A stretch of DNA of 64,000 nucleotides from Arthrobacter sp. CDRTa11 (GTDB lineage Bacteria; Actinomycetota; Actinomycetes; Actinomycetales; Micrococcaceae), in the NCBI RefSeq assembly GCF_026427775.1, contig NZ_CP044532.1:5084001-5148000 (forward strand). Direction: 5' to 3'. The position numbers were made by a program, and so were the translations under genes. Below the pieces are notes generated by a model. It made no database searches. It was not told the DNA's origin and saw only the letters and a program-made list of their open reading frames with translations. Numbering within the stretch: position 1 is the stretch's first letter; every line of letters starts with the position of its first letter. Positions 57,092-64,000 of the stretch are shown piece after piece.

Positions 57092-58596
57092 TTGGGCTCC
57101 TCAGTGGGGGAGAGTTCCACGTTTGCAGGGGACATGCCGGTCTCGGGTGCAGGCGGTGCTGATTCGGGCTGGTCCGCCCACCACTCCAGCAACCTGGATT
57201 TTGCATCGTCGGGATCCAGGGGGCCGTTTTCCATCCGTTCCTCGAGCAGGAACTTATAGGCACGGCCCACAACAGGTCCCGGTTTGAGCGCCAGGATGGC
57301 CATAATCTGGGCCCCGTCAAGGTCGGGGCGCACAGCATCAAGGGACTCCTGCTCGCGCAGGGTGGCGATCCTGGCTTCGAGGTCGTCGTAGGCAAAGGCC
57401 AGCCGCTCAGCCTTGCGCTGGTTGCGCGTGGTGACGTCCGAGCGGGTCAGCCGGTGGAGCCGTTCCAGGAGAGGGCCGGCGTCGGTCACGTAGCGCCGAA
57501 CGGCGGAGTCGCTCCAGCCGGCCTCGCCATAGCCATAGAAGCGCATGTGCAGCTCCACCAGGCGCGCCACGGCCTTGATGGTGTCATTGTCGAAGCGGAG
57601 CGCCTTCATCCGTTTGGCGGTCAGCTTTGACCCCACCATGTCGTGGTGCCGGAAGCTGACCGCGCCGCCCGGTTCAAAGCGCCGCGTAGCCGGCTTGCCG
57701 ACGTCGTGCATCAGTGCAGCGAACCGCAGCACAAAATCCGGGGCGGGCACGCCACCATCCGGCCCTGTTTCCAGCTCGGTGGCCTGCTCCAGGACCTGCA
57801 GGGAATGCTGGTAGACATCCTTGTGGCGGTGGTGCTCATCCGATTCAAGCCGCAACGCTGACACTTCCGGCAGCACGAACTCCGCCAGGCCCGTGTCCAC
57901 GAGCAGGTCCACGCCCACGCGGGGGTGGGCGCCGCAGATCAGCTTGATGAGTTCATCACGGACGCGTTCGGCTGAAATGATGGCAATCCGTTCGGCCATC
58001 TGGCTCATCGCCAGCCGGACGTCGTCGTGCACTGAGATGCCGAGCTGGGACGCGAACCTGGCGGCCCGCATCATCCGGAGGGGATCGTCGGAGAAGGACG
58101 CCTCGGGCGCGCCTGGCGTGGCAAGGACCGATGCATGCAGGTCCCGGACACCTCCGAACGGGTCAACGAGTTCCAGGCTTGGCAGCCGCAGCGCCATGGC
58201 GTTGATGGTGAAGTCGCGCCGCAGCAGGTCATCAGTCAGTGACGAGCCAAATGCCACCACGGGCTTGCGGGACTCGGGATCGTAGGCTTCGGCGCGGTAC
58301 GTGGTGATCTCGATCTGGAAGCCTGCCTTACGCATTCCGATCGTTCCGAACGCCCGGCCGATTTCCCAGTAGTTGTCAGCCCATTTCTTGATCAGGGCAA
58401 CCGTCTGGTCCGGCGTGGCGTCGGTGGTGAAGTCAAGGTCAGGTGATGTCCGTCCCAGGAAGAGGTCCCGCACCGGCCCGCCCACCAGCGAGAGCTCATG
58501 TCCGGCGTCGACAAAGCGCTGCCCCAGCTCCAGGACCACCGGGTCCACCTGGAAGTCGACGGTGTGGGTATCAGTCTTGTGATGTGCGTGCGCCAT
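57088..58596 (-). CDS. CCA tRNA nucleotidyltransferase
   Basis: 502 residues, ATG 58596. The polymerase head SLVGGPVRDLFLGRTSPDLDFTTDATPDQ carries the G-G-x-V-R-D and D-x-D (DLDF) metal motif. LTDDLLRRDFTINAMAL follows, then an HD domain (RFAALMHDVGKPATRRFEPGGAVSFRHHDMVG). It adds or repairs the CCA end of tRNAs in the cytoplasm; the HD domain may have phosphatase activity. This gene sits, as here, before a NUDIX gene and murJ in the origin-side block of many actinobacteria. It is often called pcnA in this lineage. Confidence 0.95.
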   Translation of the reverse strand: MAHAHHKTDTHTVDFQVDPVVLELGQRFVDAGHELSLVGGPVRDLFLGRTSPDLDFTTDATPDQTVALIKKWADNYWEIGRAFGTIGMRKAGFQIEITTYRAEAYDPESRKPVVAFGSSLTDDLLRRDFTINAMALRLPSLELVDPFGGVRDLHASVLATPGAPEASFSDDPLRMMRAARFASQLGISVHDDVRLAMSQMAERIAIISAERVRDELIKLICGAHPRVGVDLLVDTGLAEFVLPEVSALRLESDEHHRHKDVYQHSLQVLEQATELETGPDGGVPAPDFVLRFAALMHDVGKPATRRFEPGGAVSFRHHDMVGSKLTAKRMKALRFDNDTIKAVARLVELHMRFYGYGEAGWSDSAVRRYVTDAGPLLERLHRLTRSDVTTRNQRKAERLAFAYDDLEARIATLREQESLDAVRPDLDGAQIMAILALKPGPVVGRAYKFLLEERMENGPLDPDDAKSRLLEWWADQPESAPPAPETGMSPANVELSPTEEPK

Positions 58597-58776
58597 AGTT
58601 ACTTAAGCTTGTCAGACCGAATGGAAAAAGGTGGCAAAACGGCCGGAAAGCGTCAGTCCACCCCGTCTGCACAAGGCCTCTTGCCGCGTCCGCGGTCCAA
58701 GGGGCTTCATGCGGAGTCCACCTTGATGCCATGTTTCGGTCATCACGGAGGGAGAAGAGTCGTTAGAGTGGACTTC

Positions 58777-59325
58777 ATGGCCCATCCCGTACCGAGCGCT
58801 CCCGGCAGGAGGACAAACCCACCGTTGCCGTCGGCAATCGGTGCCCACGTCGCGCCTGCCCAGCATTCGGCGCCGGCATCTCTGCCTACGGTTGAGGAAA
58901 TTTCCGCCGGTGGCGTTGTGGTGGACACGTCCGACGACGAACTCCGGGTGGCAATCATTGCCCGCCTGAACAGGGGCGGACGTTTGGAATGGTGCCTGCC
59001 GAAGGGCCATCCGGAGGGCAAAGAAAACAACGAAGAGGCTGCAGTCCGCGAGATCGCTGAGGAGACCGGCATCGACGGCCGGATCCTTGCTCCGCTGGGC
59101 AGCATCGACTACTGGTTTACGGTCAGCGGCCACCGGGTTCACAAGACCGTGCACCACTACCTCCTGCGCGCCACCGGTGGTGAGCTCACCATTGAAAACG
59201 ATCCCGACCAGGAAGCCGTTGACGTGGCATGGGTGCCCATCCAGGAACTCGCGCGGAAGCTCTCCTTCCCCAATGAGCGGCGCATCGCGGATCTGGCCAG
59301 GGAAGTCCTGCCCGAACACCTCTGA
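58777..59325 (+). CDS. NUDIX hydrolase
   Basis: 182 residues from ATG 58777; the frame is open upstream but that part overlaps the divergent promoter of the CCA gene and is not conserved. The NUDIX box reads GHPEGKENNEEAAVREIAEETGIDG (G-x5-E-x7-R-E-U-x-E-E-x-G-U, complete). Preceded by TVEEISAGGVVVDTSDDELRVAIIARLNRGGRLEWCLPKGH. It hydrolyses a nucleoside diphosphate linked to another moiety; substrate unknown. The N-terminal 40 residues are Pro/Ala-rich and disordered. Divergent from the CCA gene; followed, 72 bp later, by murJ. Confidence 0.92.
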   Translation: MAHPVPSAPGRRTNPPLPSAIGAHVAPAQHSAPASLPTVEEISAGGVVVDTSDDELRVAIIARLNRGGRLEWCLPKGHPEGKENNEEAAVREIAEETGIDGRILAPLGSIDYWFTVSGHRVHKTVHHYLLRATGGELTIENDPDQEAVDVAWVPIQELARKLSFPNERRIADLAREVLPEHL

Positions 59326-59397
59326 GGCCGCGGCTATGCCTCTAGCTCCACCTTCGGCCTGCCGGCATTGCAGCTTTAACCGTGTCCGGGTGAGACG

Positions 59398-61512
59398 ATG
59401 AAGTCGATGCCAGCTACCAACTTCCCCTCCGACAACGCAGGCAATGCCGGTGAAGCCGAGCCTGCTGCCGTCCAACCCAGCGAAACGCGCTCCAGTGCCA
59501 TCATGGCCGCCGGAACGCTGATTTCCCGCTTCCTGGGGTTCGGCAAAACCTGGATGCTCGGCATTGCCCTTGGACTGGGGTCCACTGTCAACGACACTTT
59601 CATCAACGCGAACAACCTGCCCAACCTGATCTTCCTGCTGGTTGCGGGCGGCGTCTTTAACGCCGTGCTGGTGCCCCAGATCATCAAGGCAAGCAAGGCC
59701 CCCGACAGGGGAGCGGACTACATCAGCCGACTGCTGACCCTTGCAGTGCTGCTGCTGGTGGGGCTCACGGCCCTGGTCACCCTTGCGGCCCCCTGGGTGA
59801 TTGAACTGACCACGCAGGGTTACTCGCCACAGCAGAAGTCGCTTGCGGTGGCTTTTGCGTTCTGGTGCCTGCCACAGATCTTCTTCTACGGCCTGTACGC
59901 GCTCCTCACCCAGGTCCTGAACGCCAACGGAGCCTTTGGCCCTGCCATGTGGGCACCCATCCTGAACAACCTCGTGGCCATCGCGGGGCTCGGGATGTTC
60001 ATCTGGATCTTCGGCGCCAACATCGCCAACCCGCACACCCTGGAAAATTGGGGTCCTTCACAGACCCTGCTCGTTGCGGGATTTTCCACCATCGGTGTGG
60101 TGGCCCAGACCGCCATCCTGCTCGTGCCTGTGTTCCGTCTGAAGCTGAAGCTGCGTCCGCGGTTTGGCTGGCGGGGAGTGGGACTTGGCCAGGCAGCAAA
60201 ACTCAGCGTGTGGACGCTGCTGACTGCCGCCGTCGGGCAGCTCGCCTTCCTGTATGTCATGCGTATCGCCACGATTCCCGGGGCGGAGCGGCTCAGGCTT
60301 GAGGCTGCCGGTGATCCGGCAGCAGACATGCTGCCCGGCAACGCCGTGCTGGAGGTGGCCAGCCAGCTGTATCTGCTGCCGCACTCGATCATTGCCATTT
60401 CGCTGGCCACAGTCCTGTTCAACCGGATGACCCGTGCCTCCCAGGACGGCAACCGGGATGAGCTCCGTGATGCTCTGTCCCACGGGCTGCGCACCATGGC
60501 TGTGGCCACTGTCTTTGGCGCGTTGGCCCTCTTCGCCCTGGCCGGCCCGCTGGGCATGTTCTTCTCCGGCGGCCCCCGGCAGGACGGCGTGATGCTGGCC
60601 CAGACGCTCACGCTCTTGGCGCTCAGTACGCCCTTTATGAGCGCGAACTTCATGATGTCCCGTGTCTTCTACGCCAATGAAGACGCCCGCACACCCTTCT
60701 ATATCCAGCTTCTGCTCGCCCTTGTCTACGTTGTCGGGGCCTTCGCCATCCAGTTCCTGCCCGTCGGCCAGATCATCTACGCCATCGCCATCCTGTACAT
60801 GATCGGCAACATCCTCTCCGTGGTCATCAGCGCCTACTTCCTGCGCCGGCTGCTGGGGCACCTTGACGGTCCGCGGATTGCCAATTCCTATATCCGGATG
60901 GGCTACGCCGCGCTGGGATCCGCCGTTGCAGGCGCCGGCGCGTTGTGGCTGATGGGCAGTTACAGCCCGGACGGCTTTGCCTGGACCAACCAGGGAACCG
61001 CGCTGGTGACCCTCATCGTCGTCGGTCCCATCATGCTGGTGGTCTACGTTTTCCTGCTCAAAATCTTCCATGTGGCCGAACTCCGTGACCTCCTCCGGCC
61101 CCTGTTGGGCCGGCTCGGGCGGGGCCCGTCCGCAGGAGAACCGGAAACTGCGAAACCTGGGGAAGGGCAATCGTCGCAGGGAGCTGCTCCCGGCCAGGGA
61201 ACGGAACGTTCGACGCCGGAACGCGCCACGGTCTCGGTGGACACCGGCCTGATTCCCAGGATCTCCGGCGAATTCGATGCCGCCTCCTTCCGGGCCGGCC
61301 CGGTGCCCGAACGGTCGCCAATGCCCGCTGTTCCTGTGGACCCGGAAACCGGCTCTGCCTCCGGGGCCCGCTACTTGCCCGCTGAAGACGTTCCCGGTAC
61401 TGCACAGGGAAGCCTGCTTCGGGACGAGATCCCGCTTCCCGGCCGCCGTACTTTCCAGGGCAAGGCGGGCCACAACCCTCATTTCAAGCCCCGGCGGCCG
61501 CGGAAAAAGTGA
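59398..61512 (+). CDS. murJ: Lipid II flippase MurJ
   Basis: 704 residues, ATG 59398 (ATG 59407 also possible). MurJ core (residues about 30-545) with 14 expected helices: SAIMAAGTLISRFLGFGKTWMLGIALGLGSTVNDTFINANNLPNLIFLLVAGGVFNAVLVPQI is the family start; YSPQQKSLAVAFAFWCLPQIFFYGLYALLTQVLNANGAFGPAMWAPILNNLVAI follows. It flips the peptidoglycan precursor lipid II to the outside. The cytoplasmic tail (about 570-704) is charged and Pro/Gly-rich and ends KPRRPRKK. In mycobacteria this flippase is fused to a pseudokinase and an extracellular domain; here those parts are in the separate gene at 61685. Confidence 0.93.
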   Translation: MKSMPATNFPSDNAGNAGEAEPAAVQPSETRSSAIMAAGTLISRFLGFGKTWMLGIALGLGSTVNDTFINANNLPNLIFLLVAGGVFNAVLVPQIIKASKAPDRGADYISRLLTLAVLLLVGLTALVTLAAPWVIELTTQGYSPQQKSLAVAFAFWCLPQIFFYGLYALLTQVLNANGAFGPAMWAPILNNLVAIAGLGMFIWIFGANIANPHTLENWGPSQTLLVAGFSTIGVVAQTAILLVPVFRLKLKLRPRFGWRGVGLGQAAKLSVWTLLTAAVGQLAFLYVMRIATIPGAERLRLEAAGDPAADMLPGNAVLEVASQLYLLPHSIIAISLATVLFNRMTRASQDGNRDELRDALSHGLRTMAVATVFGALALFALAGPLGMFFSGGPRQDGVMLAQTLTLLALSTPFMSANFMMSRVFYANEDARTPFYIQLLLALVYVVGAFAIQFLPVGQIIYAIAILYMIGNILSVVISAYFLRRLLGHLDGPRIANSYIRMGYAALGSAVAGAGALWLMGSYSPDGFAWTNQGTALVTLIVVGPIMLVVYVFLLKIFHVAELRDLLRPLLGRLGRGPSAGEPETAKPGEGQSSQGAAPGQGTERSTPERATVSVDTGLIPRISGEFDAASFRAGPVPERSPMPAVPVDPETGSASGARYLPAEDVPGTAQGSLLRDEIPLPGRRTFQGKAGHNPHFKPRRPRKK

Positions 61513-61565
61513 TTTCCGCCCCGATTCCGGCTGCCTGTCTTCAACGGCGGCTGCAGCCCATCGGC

Positions 61566-61571
61566 TAGGAT
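61566..61571 (+). promoter_or_regulatory. Possible -10 (TAGGAT) upstream of the pseudokinase gene
   Basis: TAGGAT at 61566-61571 matches a frequent actinobacterial -10 and lies 114 bp before the GTG start at 61685. No good -35 is evident. The gene may also be expressed from the murJ promoter, the gap being only 172 bp with no terminator seen. Confidence 0.35.
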
Positions 61572-61684
61572 CGATGGTGAACAGGGGTAGCTACAGTCAG
61601 GTGCCAGCCCGCCAAACGGCAGGCCTTGACCCGTGCCGGCAGCATCGCCTGCCCGGCAATTCCCGGAAAGTCTAGGAGGAACAC

Positions 61685-63352
61685 GTGTCCCACCCGATCG
61701 ATGTTGGATCAGTGCTCGGCGGCCGCTACAAGGTCACAGCCACAGTATTGACTTCGCACGACCACGATCTGGTGCTGGACGGGGTGGACCAGGTTCTCAA
61801 CCGTCCGGTCAGCATTCTGGTTGCCGGCCCGGAGAACACTGAACAGGTTGCCCAGAGCGCCCGCGAAGTAGCCACGGGTGAGCGCCCCGGCACGGTGCAG
61901 GTCCTGGACCTCGGCGTTACCGAGGCCGCCACCTACCTGATCACCAACCACACATCCGCCGCTGACCTGCTGGACCTGGTGGTTGCCTCCAACCCTCCCT
62001 ACGTTGAACCGTTCTTCACGGACACCTTGGGCAGCGAAATATTCGGCCAGCCGCGTTCCCTCGAACCTGAGCCGTACGACGACGAAGAGCACGTGGACGC
62101 CGGCTATATCAATTACTCCGGTGGCCATGACAGCCAGGATGACTCCTACAGGTCAGCTGCCCCCGTCGTTCCACCCAGGCCGCCTGCCCGTCCATCAGCG
62201 GCACCTGCTGCCGGTGTAGCGGGAGCAGCCGCTGCCGCGGGCGCCGCCGGAGCAGCAGCCGGCGCAGGGGCCGGCGGAAGGGGATCCGCTGGGAGAGCGG
62301 CGGTTGATGAGGCGACGGCCCGCCACGATGTACCCGCGGTAGAACGCACCGCCGCTGATTCCTTGGCCTCCAGCCAAGACGCGACGACACAACAACCTCT
62401 GCAGTCATCAGGCCGTCAGGCCGAGGCTCATGGTTCGGGGGCGGCTGGGTCTGGCGACGCTCAAGGGCCGGGGAAGCCGAAGGTATCACTGTGGTCCGAG
62501 GAGGACTACGGCTATGACAACGGGGACCAGGATGGACTCCATGACGCCGCTGCCGATTCCGGCCAGCGCAGGCAGCCCGGCGAATCCCCGCAGGCAGACC
62601 GTTCCGCCAAGAAGTTTCCTGCCTTTTCGCGGTCCGCGGCCGGCGTTTCGCCCGCCTCTGTGCCGCCTTCCACTCCGGCACGGGACTACGATGCCGAGGA
62701 GCCTGAGCGGGAACCGCGTTCAATGCGCTGGCTGGTGGGCGGACTCCTGGCTCTTGTCCTGATCGCGGGCCTGGTGTTTGCAGTCACCAATCTTGGCAGC
62801 CTGTTTACAACAACTCCCCAGGCAACTTCCACCGATGGGACCACACCAGCTCCCTCCGATTCCGCGTCAGCCGCGCCAACGCAAAGCTCCGCGCCTCCCA
62901 CTGCACCCCCTGCCATTGAAGGCATCACCCGTCAGGGAGACTTCGACTTCGCGGCCACGTACGACGTCGATCTGGTCAAGGCCTATGACGGGAATGCTGC
63001 CAGCTACTGGTCGGACATGGAGTTCGCCACCGAGAACTGGGGCGGACTGTCGCCAAACGGTGTTCCGCTGTTCATCAAACTCAAGGCAAAGGCAACGGTC
63101 TCGTCCGTTACTCTGACCCAGCTGGGCGCCTCGGGCGGAAACGTCAGCGTCTACACCAATGACCGTCCTTCCTTGGACGGCGCCAAGCTGGTGGGGACCA
63201 ACAGCTTCACCTCCACAGACCTGACCATGCCTCTTGCCCAGCCTGTCGAAGCGCAGTACGTCATTATGTCCATCAAGAGCCTGCCCAAGCTGGCTGCCCC
63301 TAAGACCCGCTACGGCTACGGAATCCGGCTGGCCGAAGTCAAGATCCAGTAG
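61685..63352 (+). CDS. MviN-partner protein: pseudokinase N-lobe, transmembrane helix, discoidin-like extracellular domain
   Basis: 555 residues; GTG 61685 with AGGAGG upstream. Residues 1-105 resemble the N-lobe of a Ser/Thr kinase (IDVGSVLGGRYKVTATVL, VLNRPVSILVA, VQVLDLGVTEAATYLITNH) but lack the catalytic lysine (RPVSILV instead of VAIK) and the whole C-lobe. An acidic stretch (EPEPYDDEEHVD), an Ala/Gly-rich segment (about 175-205) and a charged linker follow. One membrane helix (about 345-370, RWLVGGLLALVLIAGLVFAV) leads to an extracellular beta-sandwich (about 420-555: YDGNAASYWSDMEFATENWGGLSPNGVPLFIKL) like the C-terminus of mycobacterial MviN. Likely the split-off half of that fusion, acting with MurJ. 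Confidence 0.8.
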   Translation: MSHPIDVGSVLGGRYKVTATVLTSHDHDLVLDGVDQVLNRPVSILVAGPENTEQVAQSAREVATGERPGTVQVLDLGVTEAATYLITNHTSAADLLDLVVASNPPYVEPFFTDTLGSEIFGQPRSLEPEPYDDEEHVDAGYINYSGGHDSQDDSYRSAAPVVPPRPPARPSAAPAAGVAGAAAAAGAAGAAAGAGAGGRGSAGRAAVDEATARHDVPAVERTAADSLASSQDATTQQPLQSSGRQAEAHGSGAAGSGDAQGPGKPKVSLWSEEDYGYDNGDQDGLHDAAADSGQRRQPGESPQADRSAKKFPAFSRSAAGVSPASVPPSTPARDYDAEEPEREPRSMRWLVGGLLALVLIAGLVFAVTNLGSLFTTTPQATSTDGTTPAPSDSASAAPTQSSAPPTAPPAIEGITRQGDFDFAATYDVDLVKAYDGNAASYWSDMEFATENWGGLSPNGVPLFIKLKAKATVSSVTLTQLGASGGNVSVYTNDRPSLDGAKLVGTNSFTSTDLTMPLAQPVEAQYVIMSIKSLPKLAAPKTRYGYGIRLAEVKIQ

Positions 63353-63373
63353 CAGGCCGCTGCCGCCGTCACT

Positions 63374-63420
63374 GAGCCGCGTCCGTAGCCGGAAGACTCC
63401 GGCGGTAACGGGCGCGGCTC
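63374..63420 (+). terminator. Hairpin between the pseudokinase gene and trxB
   Basis: gagccgcg (63374-63381) and cgcggctc (63413-63420) pair perfectly, with an inner ccgg..ccgg (63389-63402) and a longer loop. No U-tract follows. Probable factor-dependent or U-less terminator after the 63352 stop. Confidence 0.5.
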
Positions 63421-63594
63421 TGCTGCCTGCAGACGGTAATCTGGTATGGCGTCCTGCGGGGGAGACACCGCGCCGTCCGGTCACGGCCTATTCCCCTCCA
63501 GAGCGTCCGGAATATTCAGCACCAAGATTCAGTTGTGCCATGTGCCCGCCCCGCAAAGGCGGACGCATCGACTAAGGAAGAGGTTCACCGTTCA

Positions 63595-64000
63595 GTGAGC
63601 AACGCAGAAAACGCCGCGTCCGAAGTACGTGATGTCATCATCGTCGGCTCTGGCCCGGCTGGTTACACGGCAGCTGTCTATACGGCCCGTGCCAACCTGA
63701 AGCCCTTGCTGCTGGCCGGTTCCGTCACCGCCGGTGGCGAGCTGATGAACACCACTGACGTAGAAAACTATCCTGGGTTCCCAGAAGGCATCATGGGTCC
63801 GGACCTCATGGAGAACTTCGAAAAGCAGGCTGTCCGTTTCGGAACCGAAATCCAGTTTGAGGACGTCACGGACCTGCAGCTCGACGGCGACATCAAGACG
63901 GTCACCATTGCCACGGGGGAGACCTTCCAGGCACGGTCCATCATTCTTTCGACCGGATCCGCCTACCGGGAACTGGGATTGCCTAACGAGAAACGGCTCT
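63595..64000 (+). CDS. trxB: Thioredoxin-disulfide reductase, N-terminal part (cut by window end)
   Basis: The frame starts at GTG 63595 (SNAENAASEVRDVIIVGSGPAGYTAAVYTARANLKPLLLAG) and is open to the window end, 135 codons. The FAD-binding G-S-G-P-A-G-Y-T-A-A motif, GGELMNTTDVENYPGFPEGIMGPDLMENFEKQA and IILSTGSAYRELGLPNE are the standard TrxB N-terminal sequence; the Cys pair and NADPH domain lie beyond the edge. Cytoplasmic FAD enzyme that reduces thioredoxin with NADPH. Its position after murJ and before trxA/parAB/dnaA is typical for Actinobacteria. Confidence 0.97.
   Translation, partial: MSNAENAASEVRDVIIVGSGPAGYTAAVYTARANLKPLLLAGSVTAGGELMNTTDVENYPGFPEGIMGPDLMENFEKQAVRFGTEIQFEDVTDLQLDGDIKTVTIATGETFQARSIILSTGSAYRELGLPNEKRL

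Noticed and set aside
58612..61482. Two antisense frames of 474 codons each over the NUDIX gene and murJ
   Set aside because: They mirror strongly conserved genes and give His/Gln/Arg-rich low-information proteins without starts or domains.

Overview
The window looks like an oriC-flanking stretch of a high-GC Gram-positive chromosome. Gene families and order fit Micrococcaceae of the Arthrobacter/Pseudarthrobacter type. On the left lies the ribosomal operon rpsF-ssb-rpsR-rplI. On the right lies the usual actinobacterial series CCA tRNA nucleotidyltransferase - NUDIX - murJ - MviN-like pseudokinase protein - trxB, which in such genomes leads towards parAB and dnaA. Between these two conserved blocks sit about 50 kb of accessory genes. 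I saw no rRNA, tRNA, CRISPR array, integrase or transposase.

Layout: 1-2.8 kb holds small L7/L12-like modules, a zinc-ribbon protein, an FMN reductase and a PhzF-like protein. 2.9-4.7 kb is the rpsF operon, whose leader can fold so that it hides the rpsF ribosome binding site. 5-7.1 kb carries a DUF1345 membrane protein and an amino acid permease. 7.6-36.5 kb is a large cell-surface polysaccharide locus. It opens with a LuxR-type ATPase regulator. A tightly overlapping plus-strand operon follows: initiating sugar transferase, Gfo/Idh oxidoreductase, epimerase, two DegT aminotransferases, a PglD-like acetyltransferase, Wzx-like flippase and four glycosyltransferases. It converges on a minus-strand operon with a Wzy-like polymerase, two Wzz-like chain-length proteins, a rhamnosyltransferase-like protein, a three-domain glycosyltransferase, a glycoside hydrolase lipoprotein and a 1838-residue secreted protein (dimethylformamidase-like domain, four DUF4082 and five Big_5-like domains).

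36.8-47 kb holds an M18 aminopeptidase, a Tat-exported intradiol dioxygenase-like lipoprotein, an ABC transporter/histidine kinase/response regulator operon, a PAP2-DAG kinase fusion and a DeoR-MFS pair. 47-55.5 kb holds a YwqK-like protein, an ABC-F ATPase, a penicillin-binding protein, a divergent HxlR/NmrA-like pair, a phytoene-dehydrogenase-like oxidoreductase and a GT87-like mannosyltransferase. An AT-richer island at 55.7-56.5 kb contains two very small ORFs with near-perfect ribosome binding sites. The rest, to 64 kb, is the conserved origin-side block, ending in a truncated trxB.

The most interesting material is the polysaccharide locus. Its genes would build an amino-sugar-containing polymer on undecaprenyl phosphate, flip and polymerise it, and then act on it outside the cell with a hydrolase lipoprotein and a giant amidase-like adhesin-like protein. 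Several well-formed candidate operators (upstream of the LuxR regulator, and in the ABC two-component, DeoR and HxlR promoter regions) and the rpsF leader are also worth testing. All functions are assigned by reading motifs; no database search was run.
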